Shown: positions 23,315 through 28,506 of the stretch, one piece after another
Position numbering within the stretch: the first letter of the stretch is position 1
Layout: each line of letters begins with the position of its first letter
Assembly (NCBI GenBank): GCA_947306285.1
Contig: CAMZGB010000003.1
Coordinates: 1 to 28,506 of the forward strand
Source of the DNA: an uncultured Lachnospira sp.
GTDB lineage: Bacteria; Bacillota; Clostridia; Lachnospirales; Lachnospiraceae
Length of the DNA: 28,506 nt
Direction of reading: 5' to 3'
The notes under the pieces: generated by a model
Databases searched by the model: none
What the model saw: only the letters and a program-made list of their open reading frames with translations
Told to the model about the DNA's origin: nothing
Translations under genes and position numbers: made by a program

Positions 23315-24322
23315 TCAGTACTGTTGTTTCAACAATGCCCGTATATAATCTCCAACATTTCCTAGTCCAATTGTTTCAATCCATCTATCTTCCATATAAT
23401 TATTCTCAGGCCTTGGTGCTTTTGTTTTAATAATTTTATCCAGAAGATTATCTTTGTCACTCTGCAAGATAACAGTTTCTATTTTATTAATCTTTAATTC
23501 AGACAACTTGTCATCAACTGTTGGCATAAAAACTTGATTACAATAATCCAACATCGACAATAAATCACCAATCATATCTCCAATATCCAAAACAATATAT
23601 TCATAACTTGAGACTGAGGAAATATAATCCAACAACTCTTTCCACTCTTCTGTTTTTGTTTCGCGCAAATCTCTCGCGTAGTAAATCGGAGAAACATAGT
23701 CAAGTGAATTTACTCTTTGAACTATAGCTTGTAATTTTATAGATACCGTATCTGGATTTTGCTTGAAATAATACATCAAGTCTGCAAGATTCCCTGGGCT
23801 TGAGGTTTCCATTTCATTTTGAAACACGGCAAATTCTTCAAAACTGATAAAAAGTGTTTTATGTCCTTCCGACAATATCTGCGCTAATGCAAGAGCAAAT
23901 GTGGTTTTTCCAGATCTCCCAACCGGAGAATAAACTCCCATCACTTTGGCTTCTCCTTTGGGTACAATCATTTGCCCTTTTCCCTCTTCCATCTCCATAA
24001 ATATTTCTAATACATCTTTAAAAATATTTTCTGCAGATTTGTATTTAAAGATTGATTTATACTTGGAATACTTCGTGGGAATATTCCCCTCTGACAATAG
24101 GATGATTTGCTTAACATCCAACTCTTCAATTTCATCGTCCAATGTTTGAGTTGGAATTAATAACATTTCAATTTTTTCAGAAATTAAAAAATGGATTAAT
24201 TGCGATTTGTCTGTAAATGCAATTGTTTGAAATGGAATATCCTTTTTATTAATAAAGAAATCCATTAATAGATTGGCATATTGTTTTTCTTCGTCAAAAA
24301 TAACTAGCGTTTTATTATTCAT
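23315..24322 (-). CDS. TadZ/CpaE-like ATPase, first gene of the Tad operon
   Basis: A 335-residue protein with a receiver-like N-terminal domain (1-120; KTLVIFDEEKQYANLLMDFF) and a ParA/MinD-type ATPase domain (about 125-335). Its P-loop is VYSPVGRSGKTT (130-141); the signature Lys of deviant Walker A (KGGxGKT) is replaced by Pro/Val. Later VLDIGDMIG is the Walker B-like segment. TadZ/CpaE proteins localise the pilus machine to a cell pole and recruit CpaF. It begins about 66 bases after the inferred transcription start. Its last codons precede cpaF by 16 bases. Confidence 0.85.
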   Translation of the reverse strand: MNNKTLVIFDEEKQYANLLMDFFINKKDIPFQTIAFTDKSQLIHFLISEKIEMLLIPTQTLDDEIEELDVKQIILLSEGNIPTKYSKYKSIFKYKSAENIFKDVLEIFMEMEEGKGQMIVPKGEAKVMGVYSPVGRSGKTTFALALAQILSEGHKTLFISFEEFAVFQNEMETSSPGNLADLMYYFKQNPDTVSIKLQAIVQRVNSLDYVSPIYYARDLRETKTEEWKELLDYISSVSSYEYIVLDIGDMIGDLLSMLDYCNQVFMPTVDDKLSELKINKIETVILQSDKDNLLDKIIKTKAPRPENNYMEDRWIETIGLGNVGDYIRALLKQQY

Positions 24323-24394
24323 TTTTATCCCCCGTTTTTAATATTTTTCATTTTTTGTATGTATAATTTTTATTTTGTTTTTAAGCGTACCCTT

Positions 24395-24423
24395 ATTGTA
24401 TATGTGATAATATGATTTGTAAA
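24395..24423 (-). promoter_or_regulatory. Promoter of the Tad pilus operon
   Basis: Minus-strand TTTACA (24418-24423), 17-base spacer, TACAAT (24395-24400), about 73 bases before ATG 24322. No other convincing promoter was found downstream before the sirtuin gene. The surrounding 218-base gap between the divergent genes is very AT-rich and holds only the two promoters. Confidence 0.65.
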
Positions 24424-24467
24424 GTACTTTTTTTATTTTTTTATAATTTTTTATTATTTGTCAAGGG

Positions 24468-24496
24468 GTTACATTTATAAAATTTTGTGCTACACT
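24468..24496 (+). promoter_or_regulatory. Promoter of the hemolysin III-family gene
   Basis: GTTACA (24468-24473), a 17-base spacer and TACACT (24491-24496) precede the ATG at 24541 by 44 bases. The -35 is a four-of-six match. Confidence 0.45.
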
Positions 24497-24540
24497 CTTT
24501 TCGGTTTAAATCAATAACTTGTATTTATGTGGAGGTTATT

Positions 24541-25221
24541 ATGAGAAAACGAATCAAACTTAAAGACAGAATACTTCCAAATTATTCTAAGGGAGAGGAG
24601 ATTTTTAATATGGTGTCCCACATTGTGGGTGGTGTTCTTGGAGTTGTGGCATTAGTTCTATGCGTAATCTTTGCCGCAAAAGAGGCCGATGCTCTTACAG
24701 TGGTTGGTTGTGCCATATATGGAGCTTCTCTTATAATTTTATATACAATGTCCAGCTTATATCATGGCTTGCGTGACGGAATGCCAAAAAGGGTGTTACA
24801 GGTTTTAGATCATTGCACTATTTATCTTTTAATTGCCGGAACATACACTCCAGTTTTGTTTGGAGCAATGCATAGAAAATATCCTGTTCTTTCATGGGTA
24901 ATTTTTGGTATTGTTTGGGGATGCGCAATTATTGCTGGATCTCTCACAGCTATCGACCTCAAAAAATTCGAAAAGTTTTCTTTGGTATGTTATGTGGTTA
25001 TGGGATGGGTTATAGTCTTTTTTATAAAACAGACGTATGATTCAGTCGGAACTGGTGGATTAGTATTTCTAATTACCGGTGGAATTGCATATACGCTTGG
25101 TTCGGTCCTTTACGCTGTAGGAAAGAAATGCGAAATACCTTATGTGCACAGTGTGTTTCATTTGTTCGTACTTGCCGGCAGCATTCTACAATTTTTCGCA
25201 ATACTTTTTTACGCAATATAA
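24541..25221 (+). CDS. Hemolysin III family (PAQR-like) membrane protein
   Basis: A 226-residue protein starting behind GTGGAGG; an upstream in-frame start at 24487 lies in the promoter. Seven membrane helices fit the PAQR fold, with the conserved motifs NMVSHIVGG (near 22), SSLYHGL, LDHCTIYLLIAGTYTPVLF and VHSVFHLFVLAGS. The Ser, His and Asp of these motifs are the metal-site residues in adiponectin-receptor relatives, which suggests a zinc-dependent hydrolase on lipids, but the family's function in bacteria is unsettled. The name comes from a Bacillus haemolysin. Monocistronic, with a terminator after its stop. Confidence 0.92.
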   Translation: MRKRIKLKDRILPNYSKGEEIFNMVSHIVGGVLGVVALVLCVIFAAKEADALTVVGCAIYGASLIILYTMSSLYHGLRDGMPKRVLQVLDHCTIYLLIAGTYTPVLFGAMHRKYPVLSWVIFGIVWGCAIIAGSLTAIDLKKFEKFSLVCYVVMGWVIVFFIKQTYDSVGTGGLVFLITGGIAYTLGSVLYAVGKKCEIPYVHSVFHLFVLAGSILQFFAILFYAI

Positions 25222-25230
25222 TTTGTTTAT

Positions 25231-25262
25231 AAAAAACAGGTGGTTCAAACCACCTGTTTTTT
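25231..25262. terminator. Bidirectional terminator
   Basis: A 15-bp perfect stem (AAAAAACAGGTGGTT against AACCACCTGTTTTTT) with a CA loop. It ends the hemolysin III gene on the plus strand; on the minus strand it overlaps the stop codon (25261-25263) of the convergent membrane-protein gene. Confidence 0.9.
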
Positions 25263-26499
25263 ATTTTGCTTTGACCTTAAATATATAGTCTTTTATATGT
25301 TGCTTATCTTTACTGCTTGCCGCTGGAATCCTTATAGTAAAGTTCTCATTCTCATTAATATTTGTAAAACTAATAATTCCTTTTACTTTTTCACCCTTTT
25401 TAATTGAGTCTAGGAATTTTGGATTTTCCAAAATATAATCACCATCAATATAATACTTCTTGTTACCTTGTTTTATCTTGGCGAAAGGAGTATAAATGCA
25501 AAACTCTGCTTTGCCTTTGTTCTTTACTTTTATATATGCCCTTGTTTGATTATTTGCCAACTCTACTTTTTTAAGAGTAACCTTGTATCCTTTTTGCTTG
25601 ATAGTTTGATTTACTTCATATGTTTTTATTGTTGGTGAAAAAACATCAATATAATTGGATTTTTTAATGCTTGTCGCTTTAATATTAACGTAAGTCATAT
25701 TAAGATCGATGACATCTCCTTCGCCCAAAACAACACCATCCACTATTACATAGTCTTCGTCGTTTATTTCTATATCTTTCTTGTCATAATATATCGTCGA
25801 AATCTTTTCTAAGCTAAGTTGCTTTGAGTAAAGGTCAAATTTAATTCCTCTTTTTGTTTTTGTAACACTGTAGACCTGTCCCTTGACGATTACTCTTCTG
25901 TGTGTATATTTTTTAGGTTTCGAATAAATATAATCAAGTTCATTATCTGGAACAAGTTTCGCCTCTTTTATTGTTTTGCTACTGATATGAGTTGTGGATC
26001 CTAAATCTATTACAGCTTTTCTAACTTTTTCAACTATATTGCCATCGCCTCTTGGTACAGCAATAACTACTATCGAAACAATGATAGCTCCTGCTATGCT
26101 AGCCCAAAACCACCATTGCTTTTTGAAAACAATGCCTGGTTTTAATACTTTTACCAGCCCAAACGCGGCAACAATAAAGCACACAAAACACCATACGGCC
26201 CAAATAACAAGGCCAGTGTTATTGCCAGCCCCAACAAAACCTATCATGGCTGCCAATTCAAATAACACTATCAACGGGACGTAAGCTTTTTTAGTTTCTC
26301 TTTTTCGAACTGCTATGGATACAATAGCCGCTATAAACAATAATACAGCTACTACTATTCCAGCTGTTCCTCCCGAGTCTTCGCTACCCAATATTTTGTT
26401 TAATACTGTATTAAATATTCCAGCGACGAACGATTGCAATAAGATAACTAATGTAAGCAATATTGAAATAATACCTGATACAAGTTTCCAGACCTTCAT
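25261..26499 (-). CDS. Five-helix membrane protein with OB-like and DUF4352-like extracytoplasmic part
   Basis: A protein of 412 residues; ATG 26499 follows AAGGAGACAAAC. An ATG at 26520 overlaps the upstream stop (TAATG) and is a possible coupled start. Five membrane helices lie in residues 8-155. The outer part has a segment with KYTHRRVIVKGQVYSVTKT, DIEINDEDYVIVDGVV, which looks like an OB-fold domain (about 190-275), and a C-terminal beta-sandwich (about 300-412) with KVTLKKVELANNQTRAYIKV, reminiscent of DUF4352. No enzyme motif is seen. Function unknown. It lies in an operon with the small exported protein upstream. Confidence 0.6.
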   Translation of the reverse strand: MKVWKLVSGIISILLTLVILLQSFVAGIFNTVLNKILGSEDSGGTAGIVVAVLLFIAAIVSIAVRKRETKKAYVPLIVLFELAAMIGFVGAGNNTGLVIWAVWCFVCFIVAAFGLVKVLKPGIVFKKQWWFWASIAGAIIVSIVVIAVPRGDGNIVEKVRKAVIDLGSTTHISSKTIKEAKLVPDNELDYIYSKPKKYTHRRVIVKGQVYSVTKTKRGIKFDLYSKQLSLEKISTIYYDKKDIEINDEDYVIVDGVVLGEGDVIDLNMTYVNIKATSIKKSNYIDVFSPTIKTYEVNQTIKQKGYKVTLKKVELANNQTRAYIKVKNKGKAEFCIYTPFAKIKQGNKKYYIDGDYILENPKFLDSIKKGEKVKGIISFTNINENENFTIRIPAASSKDKQHIKDYIFKVKAK

Positions 26500-26519
26500 G
26501 TTTGTCTCCTTATAATCCA

Positions 26520-27041
26520 TTATGATGAACTATCAATTTTATATATCTTTCCTTGTGAAACAGTAAACCAATAGTCTACTCCATATGGGTTTCCTAATTC
26601 TTTCCTCATCTTTTTCCCACTGTGAGTATAATTCAAAACTGTTGACCCATATGATAGTGTTGCGTTTTTCGCCACTTTAAATTTATATTTTCCAAATTTG
26701 TATTTTCTCTTTACTCCATTTCTTGTTCTACTAAACTTGCCCCATACTGTTAATGTATTGTTTTTTAGTTTTACTTTAAATATTCTATTCAGTATTCTCT
26801 TCTTCCTGTATTTTTTGTATAGTTTTCTTGGATCTTTGTTAAATAATCGCAACGCTTCCTTCTTTTGTTTTTTACTCAGATTAGAATATCTTACATTATC
26901 CTTAAAAACTCTCTTTCCACTCATGTGCATCATATTAAATGTGCCAGAACTTGTAATCCAATTTGTTTTCATATTTGCACTAACAGGTGTTGCGCATACC
27001 ATGCATGCAACCACTATAAATACAATCAACCTTTTCATCAT
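26520..27041 (-). CDS. Small exported basic protein, unknown function
   Basis: A 173-residue protein behind AAGGAGGAGA. Residues 1-23 form a signal peptide (MMKRLIVFIVVACMVCATPVSA). The mature part is rich in Lys and Arg (RKLYKKYRKKRI) and then in short beta strands with alternating basic residues (FKVKLKNNTLTVWGKF, RKYKFGKYKFKVAKN). No domain is recognised; no cysteines occur in the mature part. Its stop overlaps the start region of the downstream membrane-protein gene, so the two may act together at the envelope. An ATG three bases downstream (27038) is an alternative start. Confidence 0.6.
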   Translation of the reverse strand: MMKRLIVFIVVACMVCATPVSANMKTNWITSSGTFNMMHMSGKRVFKDNVRYSNLSKKQKKEALRLFNKDPRKLYKKYRKKRILNRIFKVKLKNNTLTVWGKFSRTRNGVKRKYKFGKYKFKVAKNATLSYGSTVLNYTHSGKKMRKELGNPYGVDYWFTVSQGKIYKIDSSS

Positions 27042-27060
27042 TCTCCTCCTTAAACTAAAG

Positions 27061-27082
27061 GAAGACGCACTCTCGCGTCTTC
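27061..27082 (-). terminator. Hairpin after the dCMP deaminase gene
   Basis: GAAGACGC/GCGTCTTC with a six-base loop, 4 bases past the deaminase stop. The minus-strand tail is CTTTAGTTT, a weak T run, so some read-through into the exported-protein gene is likely. Confidence 0.5.
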
Positions 27083-27085
27083 TTT

Positions 27086-27574
27086 TTATATATCAATCTC
27101 TATTTTCTCATTACTTCTACTGTACTGCTCAACTTCCACGCCTGCGCTCTTAAACATTCTCTCGCTCGCCTTCACCGAAGAAGTATCCTCATACTTGTTA
27201 TCGTCAAAGATAACTTTCTTTATTCCGCACTGAATGATTGCCTTTGCGCATTCGTTGCATGGGAATAATGTCACATAGATTTTGGCGCCCTCTAAACTTC
27301 CACCACGGTAGTTTAGAATTGCGTTTAGTTCGCTATGTGTTGAGTAATAATATTTATTATCGTATGGGTCGTCGCTATCTCTGTTCCATGGGAATTCGTC
27401 GTCGTCGCAACCAATAGGCATTCCGTTGTATCCCATAGACAAAATCTTATTGTCCTCGCTCACAATACAAGCACCCACTTGAGTGTTTGGATCTTTTGAA
27501 CGAAGAGCAGAGAGCTTTGCTATGCCCATAAAATATTCATCCCAAGAAATATAATCCTGTCTTTTCTCGCTCAT
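27086..27574 (-). CDS. comEB: dCMP deaminase (ComEB-like)
   Basis: A 162-residue zinc-dependent cytidine/deoxycytidylate deaminase. The signature HxE is THSELNAIL (H80, E82) and the PCxxC is FPCNEC (C106, C109). The GYNGMP segment near residue 50 is typical of dCMP deaminases. It converts dCMP to dUMP, feeding dTMP synthesis. It begins 9 bases after the upp stop behind AGGAGATTG, forming an operon for pyrimidine salvage. Confidence 0.93.
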   Translation of the reverse strand: MSEKRQDYISWDEYFMGIAKLSALRSKDPNTQVGACIVSEDNKILSMGYNGMPIGCDDDEFPWNRDSDDPYDNKYYYSTHSELNAILNYRGGSLEGAKIYVTLFPCNECAKAIIQCGIKKVIFDDNKYEDTSSVKASERMFKSAGVEVEQYSRSNEKIEIDI

Positions 27575-27583
27575 TACAATCTC

Positions 27584-28213
27584 CTACTTCGTACCAAAGA
27601 TACGATCTCCTGCGTCACCAAGACCAGGAACAATATATTTGTGCTCATTCAACTTCTCATCAAGTGCACCAATGTATAAATCAACATCAGGGTGAGCTTT
27701 TGTAAGTACATCCACACCTTCAGGTGCAGCGATAATGCACATCATAATAATTCTCTTAACGCCTTTTTCTTTAAGCATCTGAATAGCTGCCACTGCAGAT
27801 CCACCTGTAGCAAGCATTGGGTCTACTACAAATACATCTCTCTTGTCGCAGTCCTCTGGAAGCTTACAGTAATACTCATGTGGCTCAGCTGTTACAGGAT
27901 CACGATACAATCCGATATGTCCCACCTTCGCCGAAGGCACTAGTGATAGCATTCCGTCTACCATTCCAAGGCCCGCACGTAATATAGGAACGATTGCCAA
28001 CTTCTTTCCGCCCAATTTTTTGACTGTTGTTTTGCAAATTGGAGTTTCAATTTCAATCTCGTCCAATTCCAAATCTCTTGTTGCTTCATAAGTGATTAGG
28101 TTTCCGATCTCGCTAATCAACTGTCTGAAATCTTTTGTTCCAGTTTCTTTTTTTCTGATAATTCCAATCTTGTGCTGGATCAAAGGATGATCCATTACTA
28201 CTACTTTTCCCAT
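27584..28213 (-). CDS. upp: Uracil phosphoribosyltransferase
   Basis: A 209-residue protein with the family opening DHPLIQHKIGIIRKK, the core IVPILRAGLGMVDGM, and the PRPP-binding loop VVDPMLATGGSAVAA (D131-S139). The end, GLGDAGDRIFGTK, is the uracil-binding tail. It makes UMP from uracil and PRPP. The start follows AGGAGG that overlaps the stop of the preceding gene. Length and motifs match the family exactly. Confidence 0.98.
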   Translation of the reverse strand: MGKVVVMDHPLIQHKIGIIRKKETGTKDFRQLISEIGNLITYEATRDLELDEIEIETPICKTTVKKLGGKKLAIVPILRAGLGMVDGMLSLVPSAKVGHIGLYRDPVTAEPHEYYCKLPEDCDKRDVFVVDPMLATGGSAVAAIQMLKEKGVKRIIMMCIIAAPEGVDVLTKAHPDVDLYIGALDEKLNEHKYIVPGLGDAGDRIFGTK

Positions 28214-28215
28214 TT

Positions 28216-28506
28216 TTAATCCTCCTGAAATTTGCTTTCTCTTAATTTATAAGCCACTTTTTTCGTAGCATCATTTACAGCGTCGTACAGCTGTGCGTAA
28301 TCTGATAAGTCCCCTCCATCAGGATTCAAAATACTTCCAGCCTCGTTCACATACTCTGTAATTGTGTGTACATTTACTGCTGACGGATACTCGTCATATA
28401 CCGTCTGCTTTTTCGCTTCATCCAAGACTAATGCCAACACGTCTTCGCCGAAGTCATCGTCCTGCAACTGCTTCGAAGTATGTTCAACTTCAATCTCGTT
28501 TGCTTC
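28216..28506 (-). CDS. Low-molecular-weight protein phosphatase (YwlE-like), C-terminal part, cut by window edge
   Basis: The frame is open from the right edge (97 codons incl. stop) and shows EHTSKQL, GEDVLALVLDEAKKQ, VHTITEYV and ILNPDGGDLSDY. These match in order the C-terminal half of LMW protein-tyrosine/arginine phosphatases (h.SrqL...DliLtM...hk...tL.EyV...DP.GG...Y). The catalytic Cys loop lies beyond the window. In the family the general acid is the Asp of DP; here that position reads Asn-Pro. The gene abuts upp (its stop is inside upp's ribosome binding site). A TTG at 28467 is internal, not a start. The family call is a motif-order judgement. Confidence 0.6.
   Translation of the reverse strand, partial: EANEIEVEHTSKQLQDDDFGEDVLALVLDEAKKQTVYDEYPSAVNVHTITEYVNEAGSILNPDGGDLSDYAQLYDAVNDATKKVAYKLRESKFQED

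Noticed and set aside
24323..24540. Riboswitch or small RNA in the AT-rich gap between the Tad operon and the hemolysin III gene
   Set aside because: Only two divergent promoter candidates are visible; no stable stem was found.
26698..27153. 151-codon plus-strand frame, rich in Phe/Leu, across the exported-protein gene
   Set aside because: It is the complement of a Lys-rich coding strand; the minus-strand gene has a signal peptide and strong ribosome binding site.
28467..28506. TTG at 28467 as the start of a short gene before upp
   Set aside because: The frame stays open to the window edge and matches the phosphatase family upstream of that codon.

Overview
The window reads as chromosomal DNA of an AT-rich, Gram-positive anaerobe, most likely a member of the Lachnospiraceae (Clostridia). 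This is inferred from strong AGGAGG ribosome binding sites, the rpsF-ssb-rpsR operon, a domain-permuted GH3 beta-glucosidase of the Butyrivibrio/Ruminococcus kind, DUF5702/DUF6382/DUF5711/DUF975 proteins, and a secretin-less Tad pilus locus. No transposase, integrase, phage gene or CRISPR array was seen. No non-coding gap exceeds about 220 bases; the larger gaps hold promoters, leaders, hairpins or a tRNA.

Layout. 1-562 (-): N-terminal part of an aconitase-superfamily hydratase that runs off the left edge, with a structured leader. 753-2073 (+): a two-gene HipBA-like toxin-antitoxin module. The antitoxin has an XRE DNA-binding domain joined to a HipS-like domain, the toxin is a short HipT-like kinase, and a perfect palindrome sits inside the promoter. 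2163-4898 (-): cytoplasmic GH3 glycosidase. 5023-6761 (+): phenylacetate-CoA ligase plus a double-ACT protein. 6872-8809 (-): a DUF975 + CmpB-like membrane fusion. 8896-9956 (-): rpsF-ssb-rpsR. 10095-11939 (-): exported Ig-like/NlpC-P60 cell-wall hydrolase. 12045-12115 (-): tRNA-Cys with its own promoter and terminator.

12192-24322 (-) is dominated by a Tad/Flp pilus operon. In transcription order it holds a TadZ/CpaE-like ATPase, CpaF/TadA ATPase, TadB, TadC (with an extracytoplasmic Ig-like insertion), a 56-residue Flp pilin, a DUF5702 protein, a TadE-like pseudopilin with two Cys/His modules, a prepilin peptidase, a second small TadE-like protein and a DUF6382-FHA protein. Most junctions are a few bases or overlap. 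The genes would build and export one Flp pilus: ATPase and TadBC platform, peptidase to process the pilins, TadE-like minor pilins, and an FHA protein as a possible phospho-dependent regulator. A sirtuin, a DUF5711 protein and a CvpA-family protein follow on the same strand behind a separate candidate promoter.

24541-25221 (+): hemolysin III family membrane protein. 25261-27041 (-): an exported small protein and a five-helix membrane protein, both of unknown function. 27086-28506 (-): pyrimidine salvage pair (dCMP deaminase, uracil phosphoribosyltransferase) behind the C-terminal part of a low-molecular-weight protein phosphatase that runs off the right edge.

The least ordinary items are the fused HipB-HipS-like antitoxin with its kinase, the Ig-like insertion in TadC, the duplicated metal-site-like module in the large TadE protein, and a nested inverted repeat at the end of the ACT gene.
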